Source: Panopea generosa
Taxonomy: Eukaryota > Mollusca > Bivalvia > Adapedonta > Hiatellidae
Assembly (NCBI GenBank): GCA_029582155.1
Contig: CM055900.1
Location: 42,329,236 to 42,393,235, forward strand
Direction: 5' to 3'
DNA: 64,000 nt
Both the position numbers and the translations under genes were made by a program. The notes under the pieces were generated by a model. That model searched no databases and was not told the DNA's origin. It saw only the letters and a program-made list of their open reading frames with translations. The first letter of the stretch is position 1. The number at the start of each line of letters is the position of its first letter. Shown here piece after piece: positions 24,301 through 37,640 of the stretch.

Positions 24301-26392
24301 TTGATATTATATAGTTTATGTATACTCTTTGAATCTAACTTGAATAAGAAAACTTTTACTTGAGAGAAAAATGTAAAAAATTCTATGAGCAGATGTATCT
24401 CTCTATCATATATATGTTATTTTTAGGTAACGATAACATGGACAATAATTTACATAAAAAAGGTATTCAGTTCTAGAAAGATAACTATACAATATAAAAT
24501 CAGTATTATCCGCTATAAAACCATTTAATGAAACATCTTTAAACCTCTATGGTACTAGTCTAGATCATCGTTGACACTTGCTTTTCTAAAGGAAAACAAT
24601 TCTGACAAGTTCAACCGAGAATAAAATTGTAACGGTAAACTGATAAAGTATTTGATTGGTTGATTCAAACAATCGGACTACATCAGAGATTTCCATAGTA
24701 TTTCGAAAGAGTATCGTTTGGATATTTATTTCTATATTTATCATTTATATATTACATGTTTTAGATATTTACTATGACAAAGATCTTGTACAAGATAACT
24801 GCCATGACTTCCGACGGAATAATTATTTTAAAATTTTATTATAACATAAACATTGCAGAGGTGTGCTAGTGTCAGCCAATCATATTTTACTTCCGCACAA
24901 CTTGTCAAGACGTTTGTCTTTTAGAAAGCAAGCGTCACCGATTATCAAATCTAGTATGGTACAACAATAATCTTTAGATAGGAAGATCAAACGTATTCAA
25001 CCCAATGTAGTATGACAGAGGCATGATAATTATTAATGCACTCATAAATGAAAAAAAAACACACGGTAATCTTACACCTTTTAGGTAATTTGATGAAAAT
25101 TTGCAGTAAATTCAACTTGTATTGATGAAGGTATGCTTGCCGTAATACGTATTTATTTACCTCTAACCTCCCGAGTTCATTCACTTGCAATAGAATAAGA
25201 AAGCCCAGCCAGCCCACTATTAGTTTCTGCTATAACAAGTGCTAAGGAAGGCTGTCGTGTTATTTCTGATGTACTTAATAAGTCAAGTGTATTACCCAAC
25301 ATCCATTTCTAAATAGGATCAATTCGGACTAAATATAGAAAGAGAATTAATTATTTTAAATACTCATTATTTGCATTAAAGAAACCAAGCTACAATAGTT
25401 TCAAGTCAAAATGGACCATATACTTACGCTACAAATTGTTTATTGACAAAATTGAAGACAAAAGAGATATTTCTTGCACTTCTTGGAAACAATATGTAAA
25501 AAGTATTACACTTCGTTTTTGGGAGTGATGATATGAAAAATAATATTTTGACATGGTTTTTAAACTCTATGCACTGAAAAAAATATAAACGTTAATCCAA
25601 AATGGTCTGTGAAAAATATTATCATTTGGTTAAATGAATATTACAGTGTCCTAAATCTATTAATACTGCAAGCCAAATGTAACATTAATAAGTGCAACTT
25701 AGATGAAAGATCACAAACCATAAATCAAGTATTTATAACAAATTAAAAAAAATAACTTAAAAGAAAAATATACTCAGGTAAAATTTGGAGAAAAAAACGG
25801 AAGACGTATAACCATTTATTGTAATATTATCGTTTCTTATATTGATATGCTTTGGTTTTTTCTTTATACTTGTTTACAATTAATGCTGTATAATTTGCAT
25901 ATTTCACAATTTTTGTTTCTAAAAAAAATATTTACACAGATATACACTGATATCATAAATTATTGAAGTTTACTTTAAAATATACTTATAATTGAATTCA
26001 ATATTGTTTGTATATATTGAAAAAAATAGCATTGCATTATTCAATTACTCTATGTGTTCTCCTCATCAAAATAAGGAGAAAGTGTAACCATTTATTTTCC
26101 AAAAAGCATAGCCCACGGGAGTAATTATTGCCACTTGTTATATGCGAACAATACATTTCTACCACCCCAACTACTTTTGATGGCTAACATCAAACAAAAC
26201 CACTTCGATAATTGCTTTGTGTTCACTCAGTTTCTTTAAACAACTACACGAACGAATGAAACACAAGCAGCATTAGATCATCACTGCAATCATGAAGAAC
26301 CGGACTACGTATATTATTGCATTCCATTTCTGCCTGCATAAATAAATCAGTAAATAGTAAAACGGCAGATGTATACGGTTTTATTCTGCTAA
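24301..26392. other. No gene recognised
   Basis: Very AT-rich sequence with many stops in all frames. No tandem structure, tRNA-like element or coding motif that I can support. Confidence 0.45.
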
Positions 26393-29300
26393 TAAATGGC
26401 AGAATGAAATTTCATGTCACTAAACTGAAAAAATCTCATTTTTGTGTCGGTGAATCTAAGTTGAAACTAAGAAAATGTAGCCTTGAATGACGACGCTAGT
26501 TCACCTGTCTATGCCATCTACACAAGAAAACAATAATTTTGCAAGCAGAATGGTAGACAAAATCTCTCAAATCTGGATGTGCCTCAAATGCACGTTACTG
26601 AATAGTAGAATAAAAATGTGCCATTCTGCTAGCTGAACAGCATACTGGCAAAACGAAAAAAAGTCATTCTAGCCACAGAACAGCAGGATGGCAGGATAAA
26701 GTTTTTCATGCCATATAGAATTATTCTCTTTTGTTTTCTGTGAATCCAAGTAAGTTGCAACTAACACTGATAGGGCTTGAATGATAGCTCTAGGTCACCT
26801 ATCGGACTCATGGAACGGCAGAATGGCAGAATAACGTTTTCATGTCAACATATAGAAGTATTCTCTTTTGTTTTCAGTGAATCCTGGCAAAACGAAAAAA
26901 AGTCATTCTAGCCACAGAACAGCAGGATGGCAGGATAAAGTTTTTCATGCCATATAGAATTATTCTCTTTTGTTTTCTGTGAATCCACGTAAGTTGCAAC
27001 TAACACTGATAGGGCTTGAATGATAGCTGTAGGTCAGCTATCGGACTCATGGAACGGCAGAATGGCAGAATAACGTTTTCATGTCAACATATAAAAGTAT
27101 TCTCTTTTGTTTTCTGTGAATCCAAGTAAGTTGCAACTAAAACTGATAGGGCTTGAATGATAGCTGTAGGTCAGCTATCGGACTCATGGAATGGCAGAAT
27201 GGCAGAATAACGTTTTCATGTCAACATTTAGAAGAATTCTCTTTTGTTTTCTGTGAATCCACGTCAGTTGCAACTAACACTGATAGGGCTTGAATGATAG
27301 CTGTAGGTCACCTATCGGACTCATGGAAGGGCAGAATGGAAGAATAACGTTTTCATGTCAACATACAGAAGAATTCTCTTTTGTTTTCTGTGAATCCACG
27401 TAAGTTGCAATTAACACTGATAGGGCTTGAATGATAGCTCTAGGTCACCTATCGGACTCATGGAACGGCAGAATGGCAGAATAACGTTTTCATGTCAACA
27501 TTTAGAAGAATTCTCTTTTGTTTTCTGTGAATCCAAGTAAGTTGCAATTAACACTGATAGGGCTTGAATGATAGCTGTAGGTCACCTATCGGACTCATGG
27601 AATGGCAGAATGGAAGAATAACGTTTTCATGTCAACATTAAGAAGAATTCTCTTTTGTTTTCTGTGAATCCACGTAAGTTGCAATTAACACTGATAGGGC
27701 TTGAATGATAGCTGTAGGTCACCTATCGGACTCATGGAACAGCAGAATGGAAGAATAACGTTTTCATGTCAACATACAGAAGAATTCTCTTTTGTTTTCT
27801 GTGAATCCACGTAAGTTGCAATTAACACTGATAGGGCTTGAATGATAGCTGTAGGTCACCTATCGGACTCATGGAACAGCAGAATGGAAGAATAACGTTT
27901 TCATGTCAACATACAGAAGAATTCTCTTTTGTTTTCTGTGAATCCACGTAAGTTGCAATTAACACTGATAGGGCTTGAATGATAGCTGTAGGTCACCTAT
28001 CGGACTCATGGAATGAAAGAATGGCAGAATAACGTTTTCATGTCAACATACAGAAGAATTCTCTTTTGTTTTCTGTGAATCCAAGTAAGTTGCAATTAAC
28101 ACTGATAGGGCTTGAATGAAAGCTCTAGGTCACCTATCGGACTCATGGAACAGCAGAATGGCAGAATAACGTTTTCATGTCATCATATAGAAGAATTCTC
28201 TTTTGTTTTCTGTGAATCCAAGTAAGTTGCAATTAACACTGATAGGGCTTGAATGATAGCTGTAGGTCACCTATCGGACTCATGGAATGGCAGAATGGCA
28301 GAATAACGTTTTCATGTCAACATATAGAAGAATTCTCTTTTGTTTTCTGTGAATCCACGTAAGTTGCAATTAACACTGATAGGGCTTGAATGATAGCTGT
28401 AGGTCACCTATCGGACTCATGGAATGACAGAATGGCAGAATAACGTTTTCATGTCAACATATAGAAGAATTCTCTTTTGTTTTCTGTGAATCCAAGTAAG
28501 TTGCAATTAACACTAATAGGGCTTGAATGATAGCTGTAGGTCACCTATCGGACACATGGAATGGCAGAATGGCAGAATAACGTTTTCATGTCATCATATA
28601 GAAGAATTCTCTTTTGTTTTCTGTGAATCCACGTAAGTTGCAATTAACACTGATAGGGCTTGAATGATAGCTGTAGGTCACCTATCGGACTCATAGAATA
28701 GCAGAATGGCAGAATAACGCTTTTAATGTCAACATGTAGAAGAATTCTCTTTTGTTTTCTGTGAATCCAAGTAAGTTGCAATTAACACTGATAGGGCTTG
28801 AATGATAGCTGTAGGTCACCTATCGGACTCATGGAATGGCAGAATGGCAGAATAACGTTTTCATGTCAACATTTAGAAGAATTCTCTTTTGTTTTCTGTG
28901 AATCCAAGTAAGTTGCAATTAACACTGATAGGGCTTGAATGATAGCTGTAGGTCACCTATCGGACACATGGAATGGCAGAATGGCAGAATAACGTTTTCA
29001 TGTCATCATATAGAAGAATTCTCTTTTGTTTTCTGTGAATCCAAGTAAGTTGCAACTAACACTGATAGGGCTTGAATGATAGCTGTAGGTCACCTATCGG
29101 ACTCATGGAATGGCAGAATGGCAGAATAACGTTTTCATGTCAACATATAGAAGAATTCTCTTTTGTTTTCTGTGAATCCACGTAAGTTGCAATTAACACT
29201 GATAGGGCTTGAATGATAGCTGTAGGTCACCTATCGGACTCATGGAATGGCAGAATGGCAGAATAACGTTTTCATGTCAACATATAGAAGAATTCTCTTT

Positions 29301-30795
29301 TTTTTTCTGTGAATCCAAGTAAGTTGCAATTAACACTGATAGGGCTTGAATGATAGCTGTAGGTCACCTATCGGACACATGGAATGGCAGAATGGCAGAA
29401 TAACGTTTTCATGTCATCATATAGAAGAATTCTCTTTTGTTTTCTGTGAATCCAAGTAAGTTGCAACTAACACTGATAGGGCTTGAATAATAGCTGTAGG
29501 TCACCTATCGGACTCATAGAATAGCAGAATGGCAGAATAACGCTTTTAATGTCAACATGTAGAAGAATTCTCTTTTGTTTTCTGTGAATCCATGTAAGTT
29601 GCAATTAACACTGATAGGGCTTGAATGATAGCTCTAGGTCACCTATCGGACTCATGGAACGGCAGAATGGAAGAATTACGTTTTCATGTCAACATACAGA
29701 AGAATTCTCTTTTGTTTTCTGTTAATCCACGTAAGTTGTAACTAACACTGATAGGGCTTGAATGATAGCTGTAGGTCACCTATCGGACTCATGGAACGGC
29801 AGAATGGCAGAATAACGTTTTCATTTCAACATATAGAAGAATTCTCTTTTGTTTTCTGTTAATCCACGTAAGTTGTAACTAACACTGATAGGGCTTGAAT
29901 GATAGCTCTAGGTCACCTATCGGACTCATGGAACGGCAGAATGGCAGAATAACGTTTTCATGTCAACATATAGAAGAATTCTCTTTTGTTTTCTGTGAAT
30001 TCAAGTAATTTGTAACTAACACTGATAGGGCTTGAATGATAGCTCTAGGTCAACTATCGGACTCATGGAATGGCAGAATGGCAGAATAACGTTTTCACGT
30101 CAACATACAGAAGAATTCTCTTTTGTTTTCAGTGAATCCAAGTAAGTTGCAACTAACACTAATAGGGCTTGAATGATAGCTGTAGGTCACCTATCGGACT
30201 CATGGAATGGCAGAATGGCAGAATAACGATTTCATGTCAACATACAGAAGAATTCTCTTTTGTTTTCTGTGAATCCAAGTAAGTTGCAACTAACACTGAT
30301 AGGGCTTGAATGATAGCTGTAGGTCAGCTATCGGACTCATGGAATGGCAGAATGGCAGAATAACGTTTTCATGTCAATATACAGAAGAATTCTCTTTTGT
30401 TTTCTGTGAATCCACGTAAGTTGCAATTAACACTGATAGGGCTTGAATGATAGCTGTAGGTCACCTATCGGACTCATGGAACGGCAGAATGGAAGAATAA
30501 CGTTTTCATGTCAACATACAGAAGAATTCTCTTTTGTTTTCTGTGAATCCACGTAAGTTGCAATTAACACTGAAAGGGCTTGAATGATAGCTGTAGGTCA
30601 CTTATCGGACTCATGGAATGGCAGAATGGCCGGATTAAGTTTTCATGTCAACTTATAGAAGAATTCTCTTTTTTTACGGTGAATCTACGTAAGTTGCAAT
30701 TAACAGTTATATGGCCTTGAGTGATAGCTGTAGTACAGCCATCGGGCACATGGAATGGCAATATGAAATTTGAACCCGCTGAAAGAGAATTCTCA
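26393..30795. repeat. Satellite-like array, 137-bp unit (array A8)
   Basis: About 30 head-to-tail units of 137 bp, e.g. AATTCTCTTTTG starting at 28331 and 28468. Units carry AACACTGATAGGGCTTGAAT, GATAGCTGTAGGTCACCTAT, CGGACTCATGGAATGGCAGA and AATAACGTTTTCATGTCAAC. Copies are very alike in the middle and diverged at both ends. Near the head a segment of about 100 bp (AAACGAAAAAAAGTCATTC) occurs twice, at 26651 and 26889. Frames are closed, so it is non-coding. Confidence 0.95.
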
Positions 30796-32448
30796 ATTAC
30801 CCATTCTGCCATTTCTGTCAAAAGATTGTTTTTTTTCCACTGTTCTTCTAGCAGAAATGGATTCATTAAGGTAATGTGATATCAGACATTTTATAAGCAT
30901 ATTTCTTCGTGGGGGTGGGAGTACATTGACAATATACACCACATATGAGTTTATAATTTGAAAGTATATATAGGCATGCCGGGTAATAATGCCACGCATG
31001 TTAAATGTACGCTTTACGTAAACAGTACCATGCGCGTTTAACATATGTTTATGCCGTACGTTTAATATATGTTTATGTTAACAAAAGTTTTACATGCGTT
31101 TTTTTTAATTGTCAAAGATGCGTTTATTATTCTAACATTAAAATTGGCCCCTTTGCTAGTGATATTTTCAAAACTAGTGCGTGCCATGTGTTGTGGGAAG
31201 TTTTAGCGCAATAATCATTTTTTACATATGTTTCTGTTACCGTATGTTTAAATGAGTTTCTGATTGTCATATGATAATTAACGTATGTTAAATAGATGGT
31301 TTGAACCGAATATTAATCAAAACTCATGTAAAATAGTTTAGGTCAGCTGCCACCATTGAGAGTTCCTGATTGGCTGAAAAAGTATAGGAATGTTGAGGGC
31401 ATATATCATGTTGTAAGCTTGTTTCTGATTATATATAAATGTCACAATGAATGCTTTTCTTCTTAATATGTTAAAATATGATTTTTTCATTAGGGGAAAA
31501 AACACAAACATATTTGCTTGTAATGGAGCAAATTGCACTAGTGGTAAATCTATAGAAATGCAAATGAATTCAGTCCGAGACTTGGGGTCATGAAATTCGG
31601 AGAACCGAAAGTAGTGATACTTTAGACCTGTTTTTTTTTAGTGTATCTGGGTTGATAATTCAATGCAAAGTAATTCGTTTTCATGAACGAATCTTTTATA
31701 AGTGGGATAATGTTACAAACGCTATATTGTAAATCTATGGGAATTGTAATGGTGGTAGCTGACTATTTATCTATACGCAATACCGGCAAAGTTATTATTG
31801 TATCCGTATGACGGAACAGTGAACGTCACACATAAGTGTTCGGGCGTCTGTTACAGTTAAATTGAATTCATTTGTTCGGTAGAACCGGGAACCAAATTCA
31901 TCTTAACCTACCGCAATATCTCGGTAACATTGTTTTTATCGCCAAATGTATCCCGGGCTAGAATGACGGTATCGCGGACCTATGCGTCCAGCAGGCAGAT
32001 GTAATTAATTCTGTTGACATATATATCGGTGTGTAGTTCATGTCCCATACATGTATACTCCTAACTTTGATACTGAGCTTCTGGCATATTAATTGGATAA
32101 ATTATCGTTATTTTAAAATTGATATTAATTAAAAACGTCATGTATGACGAACAGAAAAAATATCCTTGAATGGACGACAAAATTTTATATAGGATCAACA
32201 AAGAAGTTAGTCACAAATGTGACTATTTTAAAAGTATGTATTGTATCTATTAAATAAACTATATCACCATATTTTGAAATGCATAATTAAACATATTAAC
32301 AATACACACACAATATTCAGCCACATCAGTTATAATAAAGTATATATTTGTTAAATTACACATTCCCAACATATTAAGACATAGTTTACATTACATAATT
32401 GTTATTACATAGCTAACCATTACAAAATTTAACTCATTTTATAAATTG
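30796..32448. other. No gene recognised
   Basis: Unique AT-rich sequence. A loose ACATATGTTTA / CGTACGTTTA repetition lies at about 31000-31250. Open frames are short and unrecognised. Confidence 0.45.
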
Positions 32449-32838
32449 ATTGATCGCTCAGTCAGTGAGTCAGTGAGTGAGTGAGTGAGTGAGTGAGTGA
32501 GTGAGTGAGTGAGTCAGTCAGTCAGTGAGTGAGTGAGTCAGTCAGTCAGTCAGTCAGTCAGTCAGTCAGTCAGTCAGTCAGTCAGTCATTCACTCACTCA
32601 CTCAGTCAGCCAGTCAGTCCACTTACTCACTCACTCACTCACTCACTCACTCACTCACTCACTCACTCACTCACTCACTCACACACTTACTCAGTCAGTC
32701 AGTCAGTCAGTCAGTCAGTCAGTCAGTCAGTCAGTCTGTCAGTCACCCACCCACCCACCCACTCACTCACTCACTCACTCACTCACTCACTCACTCACTC
32801 ACTCACTCACTCACATCCCTCCCTCCCTCCCTCACTTA
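32449..32838. repeat. Compound tetranucleotide microsatellite (GTGA / CAGT / CACT / CCCT)
   Basis: Ordered blocks: (GTGA)n, (CAGT)n, (CACT)n, (CAGT)n, (CACT)n and a short (CCCT)n. GTGA and CACT blocks are reverse complements, so the region can fold on itself. Frames here read SVSQ/THSL repeats and are not genes. Confidence 0.95.
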
Positions 32839-33273
32839 CTTTTTACTTGTTGGTCCTTTTTATATACTACGTACACACACATATTTTCATTTTTCCGGAG
32901 ACAATGCAGTATGTGGCGTGCTTAATAATTTTAAATTAAATAATTTCTTTCTGATTGAAGTTACCAGCTATACAAAATGTGAATAAGATGTGTGTTCCCA
33001 TTGGTTGCTAATAGCAACGTATTCATCAGTTTTTTTCCCTGGGAAAGTATTGACATATAGGAATATAAATAGATCTAGTAACTCCGCTCTGTATCCACCA
33101 TACAGCCATAGCATTATCGATGTTTGTCGACGCTCAGCCATCGTATAACAGCCTATGCCGCTTCCAGTACTTCTCTCACCATTGAATATAGAATCGGCTC
33201 TGTTCTATTAGCGATTTTCATAATTTTTGAAGCAAGTCTGCTAATATTAATGATATTGAGCCCGTGCGAGTGA

Positions 33274-33281
33274 TGACGTCA
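33274..33281. promoter_or_regulatory. Full palindromic CRE (TGACGTCA) upstream of G-alpha-o
   Basis: TGACGTCA is the complete CREB/ATF consensus and lies 540 bp 5' of the ATG at 33821. An AT-rich AATATAAATAG box lies near 33062. The transcription start is unknown and a spliced 5' UTR is possible, so promoter function is inferred. Confidence 0.35.
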
Positions 33282-33820
33282 TGAAGAACCCGCAAGCTTC
33301 CGTACATTACAGCCTGGACTAAATGTTGTATACGGATTTTTCCGGCTACAGCATATTTTATCATCAATTCAAGTGAATATACACATAGACGTCACTACAT
33401 TGATAAAGATACGCCCGGAATTCAGCTTCTCTATGTTTTAATTTTACCGGTTACTGATGTGGAATATTACACTGAAGTTATGATTTCGCGTCGTGATCTA
33501 CTAAAAGGCGGGGCTGCCGCGTGAGAGAGAAAGCGAAGCAAATCGGAATAGCGAATGTAGCACCGTTTTATCGTGGCTTGTATATTGGGAGACAAACCCC
33601 GTCTCATTTTTCTACGGTTTCTGTGTCGAGAGATTCCTTACTACTGTGATTTGTATTCGGAATGCTTTAATCATATGGATATATTTACAACTCAGAGGGA
33701 TAAAGAACCTTTCTAGTAACCCCTTTTATGGCTAGGAGGGGGCTGTTCTGTTGAAACGGGGTGTCAGGGTTGCCTTATTATTTTGATTGGTGTGCCAAAT
33801 TCTACCGTTAATTTTTAACC

Positions 33821-33938
33821 ATGGGGTGCACGCTAAGTGCTGAGGACAGGATAGCCATGGAGCGGAGTAAACAAATTGAGAAAGGATTAAAAGAAGACGG
33901 GATACAAGCTGCTAAGGATATAAAGCTGTTGCTACTGG
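33821..33938 (+). CDS. GNAO1 (G-alpha-o orthologue): G protein alpha-o subunit, coding exon 1
   Basis: The ATG has a strong Kozak context (A at -3, G at +4). The 118 coding nt give [20 protein letters not shown] and continue to KLLLL plus the first base of a Gly codon. Gly2 and Cys3 are the usual myristoylation and palmitoylation sites, and the N-terminal helix contacts G-beta-gamma. The run [17 protein letters not shown] matches G-alpha-o better than G-alpha-i, which has a different KAAREVK stretch. The donor GTGAGT starts at 33939 (phase 1), the position and size conserved in G-alpha i/o genes. The full protein should be about 354 residues; 101 are encoded in this window. G-alpha-o couples seven-transmembrane receptors to ion channels and other effectors at the plasma membrane, mainly in neurons. 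Confidence 0.93.
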
Positions 33939-34255
33939 GTGAGTACGATAATTTGTATTGACTAGTTCTCAAACTTAATTTATAATTTCCAACTGCCGAC
34001 ATCTGAAAAGCGGCCATATTGAATAAATGATGAAGCAGAGTTGGAAGCCTATTACATTGGATTTCTATGCTGTTAACAGGGCTATAAATAGAGTATGAGA
34101 AAAAGAGTAAAATCTGCATAGCAAAGTATAAGTTGATAACCATAGAATAAGGTTCATATGTATTCCGCTTAAATATCGATTTTCCGCTGATTTCATATTA
34201 TTAGCTTCGTTTTATCGATTGTGGGTGTTAATACGCACATTATTGTATATTTTAG

Positions 34256-34298
34256 GTGCTGGAGAGTCTGGGAAGAGCACCATAGTCAAACAAATGAA
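34256..34298 (+). CDS. GNAO1 (G-alpha-o orthologue): G protein alpha-o subunit, coding exon 2 (P-loop)
   Basis: Acceptor TTTTAG ends at 34255 and donor GTAAGG starts at 34299. The 43-nt exon has the size conserved in G-alpha i/o genes. With the split Gly codon it reads GAGESGKSTIVKQMK, the G1 P-loop (GxGESGKS) that binds GTP phosphates. It ends in phase 0/1 with AA of the Lys codon completed in exon 3. Intron 1 is 317 bp (33939-34255). Confidence 0.95.
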
Positions 34299-34849
34299 GT
34301 AAGGATTTATGTGTAGTAATTGTTTACCTTTATATTAAACACGTATGTGTATATGCCATATAGGCTGTGTATACTTCACCACCAGCTGCATACATGCTAC
34401 CAGAAGAGCGTGTATTATGTATCCGAGTCTGCTACTAGCATGTATTCATAGAAACTTCTCAAAGATTGATAAAGACTGGTACACTATCTCATTGTATCTT
34501 AAGAGCGCTTGAGTCGTGTCTAGTTAGCTTTTCTTACACATATACATCGTTATTACATGCAACTTGCTTCCTGGAATGCTAGATTGTCTGTCAGATTGCA
34601 CGTGTTGTTTATCATCAATGGGGAACACTTATTCTATCAAAAATGATAAGGTGATAATTTCGTCAGTCAGTACACTTTATACAAGCGAGACTTTCTGTTT
34701 CATTATAAAGAAATAGCATTTTTGTGACATTCATACATATGGTTAAATAACACATCTAAATTTACAGACATCAGGGGTGAACACTAGGTTGGCCGTATGT
34801 CTGCATGATTAGTTTACATTATCGGGATATGTTAAAACTCACACATAAG

Positions 34850-35560
34850 GCTAGAAATTCCGTAGTGTGTTCGTATTCTTAATATACGCACACCTGTCTT
34901 AAACGTCAACAGTGTGGCCACCCTGTTAACACCTACACACGTCTAAAGCGTCCTTAATGTTTCCTTATACTCAGTATACGTTCACATCTGTCTTAAACGT
35001 CCATTGTGGATCCTTATTCTTAACACACATACCTGTTTAAAATATCCACAGATTGTCCTTATTTTAATACGCACACACGTCTTAAACGTTGATTATGTGC
35101 CTTTATTCTATAACATTTTCACGTTTTTAACGCTTACAGTGTGTACTTTATCTTAACCTACACACACACACACACCTGCCTTAAACGTCCATAATGTGTC
35201 ATTATTGACACACACCTGTCTTAAACGTCCATGGTGTGTCCTTATTTTTAACACGCACGCACACACGTTCACACGCACACGCACGCACGCAAGCACGCAC
35301 GCACTCACTCACTTACACACGCACGTACGCACACCTACCTTAAACGTCGGTAGTGTGTCCTTATTCTTAACACACCCACCGGACTTAAACGTCCATAGTG
35401 TGTCCTTATTCGTAACACACACATGTACATGTCTTAAACGTCCATAGAGTGTCCTTATCCCTAAATATTCAACGCCCCTATCGTGCTAATTATAAAAACG
35501 CATGCACCTGTTTAATGTTCATATTGTTTCCTTATAAAAAAACGCACGGACCTGTTTGAG
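34850..35560. repeat. Degenerate CA-rich minisatellite (about 40-48 bp)
   Basis: About ten irregular units of CTTAAACGTCCATAGTGTGT, then CCTTATTCTTAACACACAC, with internal CA/CGCA expansions near 35160-35330. The frame at 35196-35447 is a by-product. Confidence 0.75.
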
Positions 35561-35994
35561 TGTCCATTATTTTGATTTATTTATCATTATTTTTCTCATT
35601 GAGTTACAACCTGTTTTAATTAGCGACCTGACAGACACGGCTCCGCAACGTGGTCACTGAACACAGGTTTGCCTGTAACGCACGCTTTTCTGTGCCATCT
35701 GTTTGTTGTATCTGGGGTCGGCCACATAACATGCTACCAGATATATAGATACAACACATATTTGTATCGTTTTAGATTGGATGTGCACTTTTTAAAAGAA
35801 ATTAACCAAAAACCCACTCAATAAAAAATACATACATATCCCATATCGCAAAAAAAATGAATCCCGAGGACGTTATCGTGTACTGAATGTTCTGCGTGTC
35901 ATTACTAATGTTGATATAAAATGCATCTTAATTAATTAATAATTACTGTTCGTGTGCATAAAACACGATTGTCCTCGTTAATGTTACAAGCTTT

Positions 35995-36233
35995 TGGAGA
36001 TCCTCCGTGGTCTAGTGGCTTAAGACACTGCCGTCTTATTATCACTTACCTCTTACCGCAGAGGCTGTGGGCACGAGCCCTGCTCAGGTAAAACAAATAT
36101 GTTAGAAACTATGTCAGTTACTTGCGAAAAGACGATGGTTCTACCCTAATGTATTTTTCCACAAACGAAACTGGATATGTCAATTATAACCTACCATGTG
36201 TTGTAAATGGCGTTAAACCCAATAAACCCCATC
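35995..36233 (+). mobile_element. tRNA-derived SINE (complete-looking)
   Basis: A box TGGTCTAGTGG at 36008-36018 and a degenerate B box GGGCACGAGCCC at 36069-36080. The body carries AGTTACTTGCG, GACGATGGTTCTACCC and AACGAAACTGG, and the tail is GTTGTAAATGGCGTTAAAC (36201-36219). The body and GGCGTTAAAC tail match a SINE type common in marine invertebrates (from memory). It overlaps the open frame at 36122-36421, which is therefore not a gene. Confidence 0.75.
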
Positions 36234-36239
36234 GACCAA

Positions 36240-37405
36240 CAACAGCACCCCCACCCCCAAATCAACAAGCATTTTTGTTACACAATCTATTTATATTTGA
36301 GATACCATATGTGCACTGGTGGAAAAAACATGAACAACGGAGTTTTTGTATGCAGAAAATGTTATTGAAGAAACGTCGACAGAAAGAAATCGCTGAAATT
36401 CCACAACCTCTACAGATATAAAGCGTAGAAGCATTTGATCATCTCATTGTGGGTTCCATATGGATGCTAGTTTCAGACTATACAAAATTATTTTTATTGT
36501 CGTTCTTTATCTTCGTTTATCTCAACGGACATCACGCCAGAGGAAAATAGTCAATACATACATGTATATACCACTGAGTCAGTGCGATGCACAACTAGAA
36601 ATCATTAAACCTAACACACAAAGAATGTCGTCTGCCTTGACAATACTGCGGCAGGTGTGATCACTACAGCTTTCGTCTGCTTGATTATTGGAGATTATCG
36701 ACCATGTTATGCATATAGAAGTTGCTGGTTTCTATTAGACTATTAGACTTGTATCCGATAAATTTTATCAATGATAATCTCTTTGTGAACTAAGCACGTA
36801 TCGCTGTTATATGGAATAGGATAGCACATATCAGATGACCGGATAGCTGCTCATTTATGTCGTCTGCTAGTTTGCTTTAAAAAAACAACATCGCCCGGTT
36901 ATCGATTTCAGCTAATAAAACTACATCTACGTTTTTATATAAGTGTTTAGGTAGTATGCGAAATATTGTTGTTCCCGCTCAATAATATTGTATAAATAAG
37001 CATGCGTTGTCAGTCTACACCCACCATATTGTCTATCCCAGAACCCGATATCTCCCAAATCAGGTCTTTTAACCCACAATGAAAAAGCAGGGAATTCTAT
37101 GCCTGTCCCACATTTCATAGCAATTGAACGCTTACTAATCTGTGACGTCATTCAAACTTTCAGATGAAGCAACTGACCAATCAGCGTACTGAAGTTTGGA
37201 TTTTCCAATATTGCTATTTAACGGACCCAATCGGGAGAGCTGGGTTCGTTCTATTAATTAACCCGCCACATGTGCGAAGACAATACACTCTTATTTTCGC
37301 GATGTACATCTCTTTGTGCAAAAGCTAAATATTTTGCGAAACAATAACTCGTATATAAATATATCTATGTGCTGTAACAGTCAGTGTTTCAAGTCTGTCC
37401 TTAAA
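36240..37405. other. No gene or repeat recognised (intron 2)
   Basis: Non-tandem intronic sequence between two SINE copies. Short open frames only (66-74 codons), without recognisable motifs. Confidence 0.45.
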
Positions 37406-37640
37406 ACACAATGCCTTGATCCTTCGTTGCAAAATCACTAGCCTATCACCACTAAGGTCGTGAGTTCGATACCAACTTGGTCCAAATATGTTATGTAAAA
37501 AAGTTTGATTGCTAATTGCGGACGGACGGTGGTTGTAACACTAATTACCTATATGGTTTTTTTTAAATAATAAAACTGGATTCAACTTACAGCTTGTATT
37601 GTGTTGAAAATGATGTTAAAACAAATTAAAAAAAAATACG
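37405..37640 (+). mobile_element. tRNA-derived SINE, diverged copy of the same family
   Basis: B box-like GAGTTCGATACC near 37463, then CCAAATATGTTA, ATTGCGGACGGACGGTGGTT, AATAAAACTGG and GTGTTGAAAATGATGTTAAAA in the same order as in the SINE at 35995-36233. The A box is badly degraded. Confidence 0.55.

Noticed and set aside
32529-32939. Ser/Gln/His/Thr repeat frames of about 130 codons
   Set aside because: Translation of CAGT/CACT tetranucleotide repeats in two frames.
33808-34143. 111-codon frame antisense to G-alpha-o exon 1
   Set aside because: Overlaps the conserved exon and its intron on the other strand; no motif of its own.
36122-36421. 99-codon plus-strand frame
   Set aside because: Begins inside the SINE body and uses its tail; the remainder shows no family motif.
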